DNA of 64,000 nucleotides from Antedon mediterranea (GCF_964355755.1 NC_092673.1:10361001-10425000); one strand, 5' to 3'. Positions 34,434 through 49,346 are shown, numbered from the stretch's first letter. Notes: generated from the sequence alone by a model not told the origin. Numbers and translations: made by a program.

Positions 34434-34648
34434 GGGCTATTTTTCTCTGAGCATCCCTGTTGTGCTTACTTAGAATTGGTAAATTATTGCTATATATAAC
34501 TTATATTTGCTTATGACTTTTATGTGCAGTTTTACATGGGCGAATGTTCATTTACTAATAAACTATTTAAGCCTGAACTTATGTTGTATGCATCTTTATT
34601 TAGTATTCTATGAGTTTGTTAATCGCCGCCGTCTCCGAGTAGCAAAAA
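34434..34648 (+). repeat. B2, right split direct repeat
   Basis: 215-bp second copy of B1, ending AGTAGCAAAAA at the satellite junction TAAGCTTTTGC. A 34-bp C/T- then A/T-rich spacer (34400-34433) separates it from A2. Confidence 0.93.
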
Positions 34649-36099
34649 TAAGCTTTTGCACATTTATGTTTTTGTGTGAAAAGTCTCATCGAAATGCACA
34701 AAATTGTATAAAACGTCTCCAAATGCGATTTGAAGCTATTTTGTGCACTTTGATGTTTTGTGTAATGAAACGCACAAAATGGTCTAAAACGTCTCCAAAT
34801 ACGATTTGAAGCTATTTTGTGCACTTTGTTGTTTTTTTGTGAAGAGTTTCATCGAAACGCACAAAATGGTCTAAAACGTCTCCAAATACGATATTAAGCT
34901 ATTGTATGCACTTTGTTGTTTTTGTGTGAAAAGTTTCATCGAAATGCTCAAAATTGTCTAAAACGTCTCCAAATGCGATTTGAAGCTATTTTGTGCACTT
35001 TGATGTTTTTGTGTGAAAAGTTTCATCGAAATGCACAAAATGGTCTAAAACGTCTCCAAATACGATATTAAGCTATTGTATGCACTTTGTTGTTTTTGTG
35101 TGAAAAGTTTCATCGAAATGCTCAAAATGGTCTAAAACGTCTCCAAATGCGATTTGAAGCTATTTTGTGCACTTTGATGTTTTTGTGTGAAAAGTTTCAT
35201 CGAAATGCACAAAATGGTCTAAAACGTCTCTAAATGCGAATTGAAGCTATTTTGTGCACATTGATGTTTTTGTGTGAAAAGTTTGATCGAAATGCACAAA
35301 ATGGTCTAAAACGTCTCCAAATACGATTTGAAGCTATTTTCTGCACTTTGATGTTTTGTTTGAAAAGTTTCATCGAAATGCACAAAAAGTTCTAAAACGT
35401 CTCCAAATACGATATTAAGCTATTGTATGTATCTTGATGTTTTTGTGTGAAAAGTTTTATGGAAATGCTCAAAATGGTCTAAAACGGTCTCAAATGTGAT
35501 TTTAAGCACTTTGATGTTTTTGTGTAATCAAGTTTCATCGAAATGCACAAAATGGTTTAAAACGTCTCCAAATGCGATTTGAAGCTATTTTTTGCACTTT
35601 GATTTTTTGTGTAATGAAACGCACAAAATGGTCTAAAACGTCTCTAAATGCGATTTGAAGCTATTTTGTGCACTTTGTTGTTTTGTGTGAAAAGTTTCAC
35701 CAAAATGCACAAAATGGTCTAAAACGTCTCCAAATACGATATTAAGCTATTGTATGCACTTTGTTGTTTTTGTGTGAAAAGTTTTTTCGAAATACACAAA
35801 ATGGTCTAAAACGTCTCCAAATGCGATTTGGAGCTCTTTTGTGCACTTTGATGTTTTGTGTCAAAAGTTTTATAGAAATGCTCGAAATGGTCTAAAACGG
35901 TTTCAAATGGGATTTTAAGCACTTTCATGTTTTTGTGTAACCAAGTTTCATCGAAATGCACAAAAAAATCTAAAACGTCTCCAAATGCGATTTAAAGTTA
36001 TTTTGTGCACTTTAATGTTTTGTGTGAAAAGTTTTATCTAAATGCTCAAAATGGTCTAAAACGGTTTCAAATGTGATTTTAAGCACTTTGATGTTTTTG

Positions 36100-37640
36100 T
36101 GTAATCCAGTTTCATCGAAATGTACTAAATTGTCTAAAACCTCTCAAAATGCGATTTGAAGCTATTTTGTGCACTTTGATGTTTTTGTGTGAAAAGTTTC
36201 ATCGAAATGCACAAAATTGTCTAAAACGTCTCCAAATACGATATTAAGCTATTGTATCCACTTTGATGTTTTTGAGTGAAAAGTTTTTTCGAAATGCACA
36301 AAATAGTCTAAAACGTCTCCAAATGCGATTTGGAGTTCTTTTGTGTAGTTTGATGTTTTGTGTAAAAAGTTTTATGGAAATGCTCGAAATGGTCTAAAGC
36401 GTTTTCAAATGTGATTTTAAGCACTTTAATGTTTTGTGTGAAAAGTTTATCGAAATGCTCAAAATGGTCTAAAACGGTTTCAAATGTGATTTTAAGCACT
36501 TTGATATTTTTGTGTAATCAAGTTTTTTCGAAATGCACAACATGGTCTAAAACGTCTCCAAATGCGATTTGAAGCTATTTTGTGCACTTTTATGTTTTGT
36601 GTGAAAAGTTTCATCGAAATGCACAAAATGGTCTAAAACGTCTCCAAATGCGATTTAAACCTATTGTATGTACTTTGATGTTTTTGTCTGAAAAGTTTTC
36701 ACAAAATGCACAACATTTTCTAAAACGTCTCTAAATGCGATTTGAAGTTATTTTGTGCACTTTGATGTTTTGTGTGAAAGTTTTATCGAAATGCTGAAAA
36801 TGGTCTAAAACGGTTTCAAATGTGATTTTAAGCACTTTGATATTTTTGTGTAATCAAGTTTAATCGAAATGCACAAAATGGTCTAAAACGTCTCCAAATG
36901 CGATTTGAAGCTATTTTGTGCACTTTGATGTTTTTGTGTGAAAAGTTTCATCGAAATGCACAAAATTGTCTAAAACGTCTCCAAATACGATATTAAGCTA
37001 TTGTATCCACTTTGATGTTTTTGAGTGAAAAGTTTTTTCGAAATGCACAAAATAGTCTAAAACGTCTCCAAATGCGATTTGGAGTTCTTTTGTGTAGTTT
37101 GATGTTTTGTGTAAAAAGTTTTATGGAAATGCTCGAAATGGTCTAAAGCGTTTTCAAATGTGATTTTAAGCACTTTAATGTTTTGTGTGAAAAGTTTATC
37201 GAAATGCTCAAAATGGTCTAAAACGGTTTCAAATGTGATTTTAAGCACTTTGATATTTTTGTGTAATCAAGTTTTTTCGAAATGCACAACATGGTCTAAA
37301 ACGTCTCCAAATGCGATTTGAAGCTATTTTGTGCACTTTTATGTTTTGTGTGAAAAGTTTCATCGAAATGCACAAAATGGTCTAAAACGTCTCCAAATGC
37401 GATTTAAACCTATTGTATGTACTTTGAGGTTTTTGTCTGAAAAGTTTTCACAAAATGCACAACATTTTCTAAAACGTCTCTAAATGCGATTTGAAGTTAT
37501 TTTGTGCACTTTGATGTTTTGTGTGAAAGTTTTATCGAAATGCTGAAAATGGTCTAAAACGGTTTCAAATGTGATTTTAAGCACTTTGATATTTTTGTGT
37601 AATCAAGTTTAATCGAAATGCACAAAATGGTCTAAAACGT
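36100..37640 (-). repeat. 749-bp tandem duplication in array C
   Basis: Series of variants repeated at an offset of 749 bp: identical 63-codon stretches start (in + coordinates) at 36308 and 37057, including the uncommon TTTTGTGTAGTTTGATG variant. A related copy without exact match starts near 38900. Confidence 0.82.
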
Positions 37641-40599
37641 CTCCAAATGCGATTTGAAGCTATTTTGTGCACTTTGATGGTTTTGTGTGAAAAGTTTCAT
37701 CGAAATGCACAAAATAGTCAAAAACGTCTCCAAATACGATAATAAGCTTTTGTATGCACATTGATGTTTTTGTGTGAAAAGTCTCATCAATATGCACAAA
37801 ATGGTCGAAAACGTCTCCAAATGCGATTTGAAGCTATTTTGTGCACTTTGATGTTTTGTGTAATGAAACGCACAAAATGGTCTAAAACGTCTCCAAATGC
37901 GATTTGAAGCTATTTTGTGCACTTTGATGTTTTGTGTAAAAAGTTTTATAGAAATGCACAAAAAGGTCTAAAACGGTTTCAAATGTGATTTTAAGCACTT
38001 TGATATTTTTGTTTAACCAAGTTTCATCGAAATGCACAAAATGGTCTAAAACGTCTCCAAATGCGATTTGAAGCTATTTTGTGCACTTTGATGTTTTTGT
38101 GTGAAAAGTTTCATCGAAATGCACAAAATGGTCTAAAACGTCTCTAAATGCGATTTGAAGCTATTTTGTGCACTTTGTTGTTTTGTGTGAAAAGTTTCAC
38201 CAAAATGCACAAAATGGTCTAAAACGTCTCCAAATACGATATTAAGCTATTGTATGCACTTTGTTGTTTTTGTGTGAAAAGTTTTTTCGAAATACACAAA
38301 ATGGTCTAAAACGTCTCCAAATGCGATTTGGAGCTCTTTTGTGCACTTTGATGTTTTGTGTCAAAAGTTTTATAGAAATGCTCGAAATGGTCTGAAACGG
38401 TTTCAAATGTGATTTTAAGCACTTTGATGTTTTTGTGTAACCAAGTTTCATCGAAATGCACAAAAAAATCTAAAACGTCTCCAAATGCGATTTAAAGTTA
38501 TTTTGTGCACTTTAATGTTTTGTGTGAAAAGTTTTATCGAAATGCTCAAAATGGTCTAAAACGGTTTCAAATGTGATTTTAAGCACTTTGATGTTTTTGT
38601 GTAATCAAGTTTCATCGAAATGCACAAAATGGTTTAAAACGTCTGCAAATGCGATTTGAAGCTATTTTGTGCACTTTGATGTTTTGTGTAATCCAGTTTC
38701 ATCGAAATGTACTAAATTGTCTAAAACCTCTCAAAATGCGATTTGAAGCTATTTTGTTCACTTTGATGTTTTTGTGTGAAAAGTTTCATCGAAATGCACA
38801 AAATTGTCTAAAACGTCTCCAAATACGATATTAAGCTATTGTATCCACTTTGATGTTTTTGAGTGAAAAGTTTTTTCGAAATGCACAAAATGGTCTAAAA
38901 CGTCTCCAAATGCGATTTGGAGTTCTTTTGTGTAGTTTGATGTTTTGTGTAAAAAGTTTTATGGAAATGCTCGAAATGGTCTAAAGCGTTTTCAAATGTG
39001 ATTTTAAGCACTTTAATGTTTTGTGTGAAAAGTTTTATCGAAATGCTCAAAATGGTCTAAAACGGTTTCAAATGTGATTTTAAGCACTTTGATATTTTTG
39101 TGTAATCAAGTTTTTTCGAAATGCACAACATGTTCTAAAACGTCTCCAAATGCGATTTGAAGCTATTTTGTGCACTTTTATGTTTTGTGTGAAAAGTTTC
39201 ATCGAAATGCACAAAATGGTCTAAAACGTCTCCAAATGCGATTTGAACCTATTGTATGTACTTTGATGTTTTTGTCTGAAAAGTTTTCACGAAATGCACA
39301 ACATTTTCTAAAACGTCTCTAAATGCGATTTGAAGTTATTTTGTGCACTTTGATGTTTTGTGTGAAAGTTTTATCGAAATGCTGAAAATGGTCTAAAACG
39401 GTTTCAAATGTGATTTTAAGCACTTTGATATTTTTGTGTAATCAAGTTTAATCGAAATGCACAAAATGGTCTCAAACGTCTCCAAATGCGATTTGAAGCT
39501 ATTTTGTGCACTTTGATGGTTTTGTGTGAAAAGTTTCATCGAAATGCACAAAATAGTCAAAAACGTCTCCAAATACGATAATAAGCTTTTGTATGCACAT
39601 TGATGTTTTTGTGTGAAAAGTCTCATCAATATGCACAAAATGGTCGAAAACGTCTCCAAATGCGATTTGAAGCTATTTTGTGCACTTTGATGTTTTGTGT
39701 AATGAAACGCACAAAATGGTCTAAAACGTCTCCAAATGCGATTTGAAGCTATTTTGTGCACTTTGATGTTTTGTGTAAAAAGTTTTATAGAAATTCACAA
39801 AATGGTCTAAAACGGTTTCAAATGTGATTTTAAGCACTTTGATATTTTTGTTTAACCAAGTTTCATCGAAATGCACAAAATGGTCTAAAACGTCTCCAAA
39901 TGCGATTTGAAGCGATTTTGTGCACTTTGATGTTTTTGTGTGAAAAGTTTCTTCGAAATGCACAAAATGGTCTAAAACGTCTCCAAATGCGATTTAAAGC
40001 TATTTTGTGCACTTTAATGTTTTGTGTGAAAAGTTTTATCGAAATGCTCAAGATGGTCTAAAACTGTTTCAAATGTGATTTTAAGCACTTTGATGTTTTT
40101 GTGTAATCAAGTTTCATCGAAATGCACAAAATGGTTTAAAACGTCTGCAAATGCGATTTGAAGCCATTTTGTGCACTTTGATGTTTTGTGTAATCCAGTT
40201 TCATCGAAATGTACAAAATTGTCTTAAACCTCTCAAAATGCGATTTGAAGCTATTTTGTGCACTTTGATGTTTTTGTGTGAAAAGTTTTTTCGAAATGCA
40301 CAAAATTGTCTAAAACGGTTTCAAATGTGATTTTAAGCACTTTGATATTTTTGTGTAATCAAGTTTTTTCGAAATGCACAACATGGTCTAAAACGTCTCC
40401 AAATGCGATTTGAAGCTATTTTGTGCACTTTGTTGTTTTTTGTGAAAAGTTTCATCGAAACGCACAAAATTGTCTTAAACCTCTCCAAATGCGATTTGAA
40501 GCTATTTTGTGCACTTTGATGTTTTTGTGTGAAAAGTTTCATCGAAATGCACAAAATGGTCTAAAACGTCTCTAAATGCGATTTGAAGCTATTTTGTGC

Positions 40600-43500
40600 A
40601 CTTTGTTGTTTTTTGTGACAAGTTTCATCGAAACGCACAGAATTGTCTAAAACGTCTCCAAATACGATAAAGCTATTGTATGCACTTTGTTGTTTTTTTG
40701 TGAAAAGTTTCATCGAAATGCTCAAAATGGTCTAAAACGTCTCCAAATGCGATTTGAAGCTATTTTGTGCACTTTGAGTTTTTTGTGTGAAAAGTTTCAT
40801 CGAAATGCACAAAATGGTCTAAAACGTCTCTAAATGCGATTTGAAGCTATTTTGTGCACATTGATGTTTTTGTGTGAAAAGTTTGATCGAAATGCACAAA
40901 ATGGTCTAAAACGTCTGCAAATGCGATTTGAAGCTATTTTGTGCACTTTGATGTTTTGTGTAATCCAGTTTCATCGAAATGTACAAAATTGTCTAAAACC
41001 TCTCAAAATGCGATTTGAAGCTATTTTGTGCACTTTGATGTTTTTGTGTGAAAAGTTTCATCGAAATGCACAAAATTGTCTAAAACGTCTCCAAATACGA
41101 TATTAAGCTATTGTATGCACTTTGATGTTTTTGTGTGAAAGTTTTTTCGAAATGCACAAAATGGTCTAAAACGTCTCCAAATGCGATTTGGAGCTCTTTT
41201 GTGCACTTTGATGTTTTGTGTAAAAAGTTTTATAGAAATGCTCGAAATGGTCTAAAACGTTTTCAAATGTGATTTTAAGCACTTTAATGTTTTGTGTGAA
41301 AAGTTTCATCGAAATGCTCAAAATGGTCTAAAACGGTTTCAAATGTGATTTTAAGCACTTTGATATTTTTGTGTAATCAAGTTTTTTGGAAATGCACAAC
41401 ATGGTCTAAAACGTCTCCAAATGCGATTTGAAGCTATTTAGTGCACTTTGATGTTTTGTGTAATGAAACGCACAAAATGGTCTAAAACGTCTCCAAATGC
41501 GATTTGAAGCTATTTTGTGCACTTTGTTGTTTTGTGTGAAAATTTTCATCGAAATGCACAAAATTGTCTAAAACGTCTCCAAATACGATTTGAAGCTATT
41601 TTGTTCACTTTTATGTTTTTGTGTGAAAAGTTTCATCGAAATGGACAAAATGTTCTAAAACGTCTCCAAATACGATATTAAGCTATTGTATGTATTTTGA
41701 TGTTTTTGTGTGAAAAGTTTTATCGAAATGCACAAAATGGTCTAAAACGTCTGCAAATGCGATTTGAAGCTATTTTGTGTAGTTTGATGTTTTGTGTAAA
41801 AAGTTTTATGGAAATGCTCGAAATGGTCTAAAGCGTTTTCAAATGTGATTTTAAGCACTTTAATGTTTTGTGTGAAAAGTTTTATCGAAATGCTCAAAAT
41901 GGTCTAAAACGGTTTCAAATGTGATTTTAAGCACTTTGATATTTTTGTGTAATCAAGTTTTTTCGAAATGCACAACATGTTCTAAAACGTCTCCAAATGC
42001 GATTTGAAGCTATTTTGTGCACTTTTATGTTTTGTGTGAAAAGTTTCATCGAAATGCACAAAATGGTCTAAAACGTCTCCAAATGCGATTTGAACCTATT
42101 GTATGTACTTTGATGTTTTTGTCTGAAAAGTTTTCACGAAATGCACAACATTTTCTAAAACGTCTCTAAATGCGATTTGAAGTTATTTTGTGCACTTTGA
42201 TGTTTTGTGTGAAAGTTTTATCGAAATGCTGAAAATGGTCTAAAACGGTTTCAAATGTGATTTTAAGCACTTTGATGTTTTTGTGTGAAAAGTTTCATCG
42301 AAATGCACAAAATGGTCTAAAACGTCTCTAAATGCGATTTGAAGCTATTTTGTGCACTTTGTTGTTTTTTGTGACAAGTTTCATCGAAACGCACAGAATT
42401 GTCTAAAACGTCTCCAAATACGATAAAGCTATTGTATGCACTTTGTTGTTTTTTTGTGAAAAGTTTCATCGAAATGCTCAAAATGGTCTAAAACGTCTCC
42501 AAATGCGATTTGAAGCTATTTTGTGCACTTTGAGTTTTTTGTGTGAAAAGTTTCATCGAAATGCACAAAATGGTCTAAAACGTCTCTAAATGCGATTTGA
42601 AGCTATTTTGTGCACATTGATGTTTTTGTGTGAAAAGTTTGATCGAAATGCACAAAATGGTCTAAAACGTCTGCAAATGCGATTTGAAGCTATTTTGTGC
42701 ACTTTGATGTTTTGTGTAATCCAGTTTCATCGAAATGTACAAAATTGTCTAAAACCTCTCAAAATGCGATTTGAAGCTATTTTGTGCACTTTGATGTTTT
42801 TGTGTGAAAAGTTTCATCGAAATGCACAAAATGGTCTAAAACGTCTCCAAATGCGATTTGGAGCTCTTTTGTGCACTTTGATGTTTTGTGTAAAAAGTTT
42901 TATAGAAATGCTCGAAATGGTCTAAAACGTTTTCAAATGTGATTTTAAGCACTTTAATGTTTTGTGTGAAAAGTTTCATCGAAATGCTCAAAATGGTCTA
43001 AAACGGTTTCAAATGTGATTTTAAGCACTTTGATATTTTTGTGTAATCAAGTTTTTTGGAAATGCACAACATGGTCTAAAACGTCTCCAAATGCGATTTG
43101 AAGCTATTTTGTGCACTTTGATGTTTTGTGTAATGAAACGCACAAAATGGTCTAAAACGTCTCCAAATGCGATTTGAAGCTATATTGTGCACTTTGAAGT
43201 TTTGTGTGAAAAGTTTAACCAAAATGCACAAAATGGTCTAAAACGTCTCCAAATCCGTTTTGAAGCTAATCTAAGCACTTTGATGTTTTTATGTTAACAA
43301 GTTTTTTCGAAATGCACAAAATGGTCTAAAACGTCTCCAAATACGATTTGAAGCTCTTTTGTGCACTTTGATGTTTTGTGTAAAAAGTTTTATAGAAATG
43401 CACAAAATGGTCTAAAACGGTTTCAAATGTGATTTTAAGCACTTTGATATTTTTGTTTAACCAAGTTTCATCGAAATGCACAAAATGGTCTAAAACGTCT

Positions 43501-46500
43501 CCAAATGCGATTTGAAGCTATTTTGTGCACTTTGTTGTTTTGTGTGAAACGTTTCATCGAAATGCACAAAATGGTCTAAAACGTCTCCAAATGCGATTTG
43601 AAGATATTGTGTGCACTTTGATGTTTTTGTGTGAAAAGTTTCATAGAAATGCACAAAATGGTCTAAAACGTCTCCAAATGCGATTTGAAGATATTTTGTG
43701 CACTTTGATGTTTTTGTGTGAAAAGTTTCATCGAAATGCACAAAATGGTCTAAAACGTCTCCAAATATGATATTAAGCTATTGTATGCACTTTGTTGTTT
43801 TTGTCTGAAAAGTTTTCACGAAATGCACAAAATGGTCTAAAACGTCTCTAAATGCGATTTGAAGTTATTTTGTGCACTTTGATGTTTTGTGTGAAAAGTT
43901 TTATCGAAATGCTCAAAATGGTCTAAAACGTCTCCAAATGCGATTTGAAGCAATTTTGTGCACTTTGATGTTTTTGTGTGAAAAGTTTCATCGAAATGGA
44001 CAAAATGTTCTAAAACGTCTCCAAATACGATATTAAGCTATTGTATGTATTTTGATGTTTTTGTGTGAAAAGTTTTATCGAAATGCACAAAATGGTCTAA
44101 AACGTCTGCAAATGCGATTTGAAGCTATTTTGTGCACTTTGATGTTTTGTGTAATCCAGTTTCATCGAAATGTACAAAATTGTCTAAAACCTCTCAAAAT
44201 GCGATTTGAAGCTATTTTGTGCACTTTGATGTTTTTGTGTGAAAAGTTTCATCGAAATGCACAAAATTGTCTAAAACGTCTCCAAATACGATATTAAGCT
44301 ATTGTATGCACTTTGATGTTTTTGTGTGAAAAGTTTTTTCGAAATGCACAAATTGGTCTAAAACGTTTCAAAATACGATAATAAGCTTTTGTATGCACAT
44401 TGATGTTTTTGTGTGAAAAGTTTCACCAAAATGCACAAAATGGTCTAAAACATCTCCAAATGCGATTTGAAGCTATTTTGTGCACTTTGATGTTTTGTGT
44501 AATGAAACGCACAAAATGGTCTAAAACGTCTCCAAATGCGATTTGAAGCTATATTGTGCACTTTGATGTTTTGTGTGAAAAGTTTAACCAAAATGCACAA
44601 AATGGTCTAAAACGTCTCCAAATCCGTTTTGAAGCTAATCTAAGCACTTTGATGTTTTTATGTTAACAAGTTTTTTCGAAATGCACAAAATGGTCTAAAA
44701 CGTCTCCAAATACGAGTTGAAGCTCTTTTGTGCACTTTGATGTTTTGTGTAAAAAGTTTTATAGAAATGCACAAAATGGTCTAAAACGGTTTCAAATGTG
44801 ATTTTAAGCACTTTGATATTTTTGTTTAACCAAGTTTCATCGAAATGCACAAAATGGTCTAAAACGTCTCCAAATGCGATTTGAAGCTATTTTGTGAACT
44901 TTGTTGTTTTGTGTGAAACGTTTCATCGAAATGCACAAAATGGTCTAAAACGTCTCCAAATGCGATTTGAAGATATTGTGTGCACTTTGATGTTTTTGTG
45001 TGAAAAGTTTCATAGAAATGCACAAAATGGTCTAAAACGTCTCCAAATGCGATTTGAAGATATTTTGTGCACTTTGATGTTTTTGTGTAAAAAGTTTCAT
45101 TGAAATGCACAAAATGGTCTAAAACGTCTCCAAATATGATATTAAGCTATTTTGTGCACTTTCATGTTTTGTGTGAAAAGTTTTATCGAAATGCTCAAAA
45201 TGGTCTAAAACGGTTTCAAATGTGATTTTAAGCACTTTGATGTTTTTGTGTAATCAAGTTTCATCGAAATGCACAAAATGGTCTAAAACGTCTGAAAATG
45301 CGATTTGAAGCTATTTTGTGCACTTTCATGTTTTGTGTGAAAAGTTTTATCGAAATGCTCAAAATGGTCTAAAACGGTTTCAAATGTGATTTTAAGCACT
45401 TTGATATTTTTGTGTAATCAAGTTTAAAACGTCTGCAAATGCGATTTGAAGCTATTTTGTGCACTTTCATGTTTTGTGTGACAAGTTTTTTCGAAATGCA
45501 CAAAATGGTCTAAAACGTCTCCAAATACGATTTGAAGCTCTTTTGTGCACTTTGATGTTTTGTGTAAAAAGTTTTATAGAAATGCACAAAATGGTCAAAT
45601 GTGATTTTAAGCACTTTGATATTTTTGTTTAACCAAGTTTCATCGAAATGCACAAAATGGTCTAAAACGTCTCCAAATGCGATTTGAAGCTATATTGTGC
45701 ACTTTGTTGTTTTGTGTGAAACGTTTCATCGAAATGCACAAAATGGTCTAAAACGTCTCCAAATGCGATTTGAAGATATTGTGTGCACTTTGATGTTTTT
45801 GTGTGAAAAGTTTCATAGAAATGCACAAAATTGTCTAAAACGTCTCTAAATGCGATTTGAAGTTATTTTGTGCACTTTGATGTTTTTGTGTGAAAAGTTT
45901 CATCGAAATGCAGAAAATGGTCTAAAACGTCTCCAAATATGATATTAAGCTATTGTATGCACTTTGTTGTTTTTGTCTGAAAAGTTTTAACGAAATGCAC
46001 AAAATGGTCTAAAACGTCTCTAAATGCGATTTGAAGTTATTTTGTGCACTTTGATGTTTTGTGTGAAAAGTTTTATAGAAATGCACAAAATGGTCTAAAA
46101 CGGTTTCAAATGTGATTTTAAGCACTTTGATATTTTTGTTTAACCAAGTTTCATCGAAATGCACAAAATGGTCTAAAACGTCTCCAAATGCGATTTGAAG
46201 CTATTTTGTGCAGTTTGTTGTTTTGTGTGAAAAGTTTCATCGAAATGCACAAAATGGTCTAAAACGTCTCCAAATACGATATTAAGCTATTGTTGTTTTT
46301 GTGTGAAAAGTTTTTTCGAAATACACAAAATGGTCTAAAACGTCTCCAAATGCGATTTGGAGATCTTTTGTGTACTTTGATGTTTTGTGTGAAAAGTTTT
46401 ATAGAAATGCTCGAAATGGTCTAAAACGGTTTCAAATGTGATTTTAAGCACTTTGATGTTTTTGTGTAACCAAGTTTCATCGAAATGCACAAAAAAATCT

Positions 46501-49280
46501 AAAACGTCTCCAAATGCTATTTGAAGCTATTTTGTGCACTTTCAAGTTTTGTGTGAAAAGTTTTATCGAAATGCTCAAAATGGTCTAAAACGGTTTCAAG
46601 TGTGATTTTAAGCACTTTGATATTTTTGTGTAATCAAGTTTAAAACGTCTGCAAATGCGATTTGAAGCTATTTTGTGCACTTTCATGTTTTGTGTGACAA
46701 GTTTTTTCGAAATGCACAAAATGGTCTAAAACGTCTCCAAATACGATTTGAAGCTCTTTTGTGCACTTTGATGTTTTGTGTAAAAAGTTTTATAGAAATG
46801 CACAAAATGGTCAAATGTGATTTTAAGCACTTTGATATTTTTGTTTAACCAAGTTTCATCGAAATGCACAAAATGGTCTAAAACGTCTCCAAATGCGATT
46901 TGAAGCTATATTGTGCACTTTGTTGTTTTGTGTGAAACGTTTCATCGAAATGCACAAAATGGTCTAAAACGTCTCCAAATGCGATTTGAAGATATTGTGT
47001 GCACTTTGATGTTTTTGTGTGAAAAGTTTCATAGAAATGCACAAAATTGTCTAAAACGTCTCTAAATGCGATTTGAAGTTATTTTGTGCACTTTGATGTT
47101 TTTGTGTGAAAAGTTTCATCGAAATGCAGAAAATGGTCTAAAACGTCTCCAAATATGATATTAAGCTATTGTATGCACTTTGTTGTTTTTGTCTGAAAAG
47201 TTTTCACGAAATGCACAAAATGGTCTAAAACGTCTCTAAATGCGATTTGAAGTTATTTTGTGCACTTTGATGTTTTGTGTGAAAAGTTTTATAGAAATGC
47301 ACAAAATGGTCTAAAACGGTTTCAAATGTGATTTTAAGCACTTTGATATTTTTGTTTAACCAAGTTTCATCGAAATGCACAAAATGGTCTAAAACGTCTC
47401 CAAATGCGATTTGAAGCTATTTTGTGCAGTTTGTTGTTTTGTGTGAAAAGTTTCATCGAAATGCACAAAATGGTCTAAAACGTCTCCAAATACGATATTA
47501 AGCTATTGTTGTTTTTGTGTGAAAAGTTTTTTCGAAATACACAAAATGGTCTAAAACGTCTCCAAATGCGATTTGGAGATCTTTTGTGTACTTTGATGTT
47601 TTGTGTGAAAAGTTTTATAGAAATGCTCGAAATGGTCTAAAACGGTTTCAAATGTGATTTTAAGCACTTTGATGTTTTTGTGTAACCAAGTTTCATCGAA
47701 ATGCACAAAAAAATCTAAAACGTCTCCAAATGCTATTTAAAGCTATTTTGTGCACTTTAATGTTTTGTGTGAAAAGTTTTATCGAAATGCTCAAAATGGT
47801 CTAAAACTGTTTCAAATGTGATTTTAAGCACTTTGATGTTTTTGTGTAATCAAGTTTCATCGAAATGCACAAAATGGTTTAAAACGTCTGCAAATGCGAT
47901 TTGAAGCCATTTTGTGCACTTTGATGTTTTGTGTAATCCAGTTTCATCGAAATGTACAAAATTGTCTAAAACCTCTCAAAATGCGATTTGAAGCTATTTT
48001 GTGCACTTTGATGTTTTTGTGTGAAAAGTTTTTTCGAAATGCACAAAATTGTCTAAAACGGTTTCAAATGTGATTTTAAGCACTTTGATATTTTTGTGTA
48101 ATCAAGTTTTTTCGAAATGCACAACATGGTCTAAAACGTCTCCAAATGCGATTTGAAGCTATTTTGTGCACTTTAATGTTTTTTGTGAAAAGTTTCATCG
48201 AAACGCACAAAATTGTCTTAAACGTCTCCAAATACGATATTAAGCTATTGTATGCACTTTGTTGTTTTTGTGTGAAAAGTTTCATCGAAATGCTCAAAAT
48301 GGTCTAAAACCTCTCCAAATGCGATTTGAAGCTATTTTGTGCACTTTGATGTTTTTGTGTGAAAAGTTTCATCGAAATGCACAAAATGGTCTAAAACGTC
48401 TCTAAATGCGATTTGAAGCTATTTTGTGCACTTTGTTGTTTTTTGTGACAAGTTTCATCGAAACGCACAGAATTGTCTAAAACGTCTCCAAATACGATAA
48501 AGCTATTGTATGCACTTTGTTGTTTTTTTGTGAAAAGTTTCATCGAAATGCTCAAAATGGTCTAAAACGTCTCCAAATGCGATTTGAAGCTATTTTGTGC
48601 ACTTTGAGTTTTTTGTGTTAAAAGTTTCATCGAAATGCACAAAATGGTCTAAAACGTCTCTAAATGCGATTTGAAGCTATTTTGTGCACATTGATGTTTT
48701 TGTGTGAAAAGTTTGATCGAAATGCACAAAATGGTCTAAAACGTCTGCAAATGCGATTTGAAGCTATTTTGTGCACTTTGATGTTTTGTGTAATCCAGTT
48801 TCATCGAAATGTACAAAATTGTCTAAAACCTCTCAAAATGCGATTTGAAGCTATTTTGTGCACTTTGATGTTTTTGTGTGAAAAGTTTCATCGAAATGCA
48901 CAAAATTGTCTAAAACGTCTCCAAATACGATATTAAGCTATTGTATGCACTTTGATGTTTTTGTGTGAAAGTTTTTTCGAAATGCACAAAATGGTCTAAA
49001 ACGTCTCCAAATGCGCTTTGGAGCTCTTTTGTGCACTTTGATGTTTTGTGTAAAAAGTTTTATAGAAATGCTCGAAATGGTCTAAAACGTTTTCAAATGT
49101 GATTTTAAGCACTTTAATGTTTTGTGTGAAAAGTTTTATCGAAATGCTCAAAATGGTCTAAAACGGTTTCAAATGTGATTTTAAGCACTTTGATATTTTT
49201 GTGTAATCAAGTTTTTTGGAAATGCACAACATGGTCTAAAACGTCTCCAAATGCGATTTGAAGCTATTTTGTGCACTTTG
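40600..49280 (-). repeat. Long-range duplications (1,756 and 6,074 bp offsets) in array C
   Basis: A block containing the unusual unit with CCAAATACGATAAAGCTATTG (two T's and an A short) and TTTGAGTTTTTTGTG occurs near 40.6, 42.4 and 48.5 kb. Matching frames start at 40834, 42590 and 48664. The shared private variants show these are copies of one ancestral block. Between them lie further duplications, such as 45421/46637 (1216 bp) and 43490/44859 (1369 bp). Confidence 0.8.
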
Positions 49281-49346
49281 ATGTTTTGTGTAATGAAACG
49301 CACAAAATGGTCTAAAACGTCTCCAAATGCGATTTGAAGCTATTTT

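Larger units (their letters stand above)
29660..34648 (+). mobile_element. DIRS-order (Ngaro-like) tyrosine-recombinase retroelement, internally deleted
   Basis: A 4,989-bp insertion in the satellite with split direct repeats in the order A1 (117 bp), coding part, B1 (215 bp), A2 (117 bp), 34-bp spacer, B2 (215 bp). That arrangement is characteristic of the Ngaro group of the DIRS order. Left flank ACGATAA joined to right flank TAAGCTTTTG gives ACGATAATAAGCTTTTG, a sequence common in this satellite, so there is no target duplication, as expected for insertion by a tyrosine recombinase. It encodes a gag-like protein and a recombinase; RT is absent and only the C-terminal end of RNase H remains, so it is probably not autonomous. 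Confidence 0.88.
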
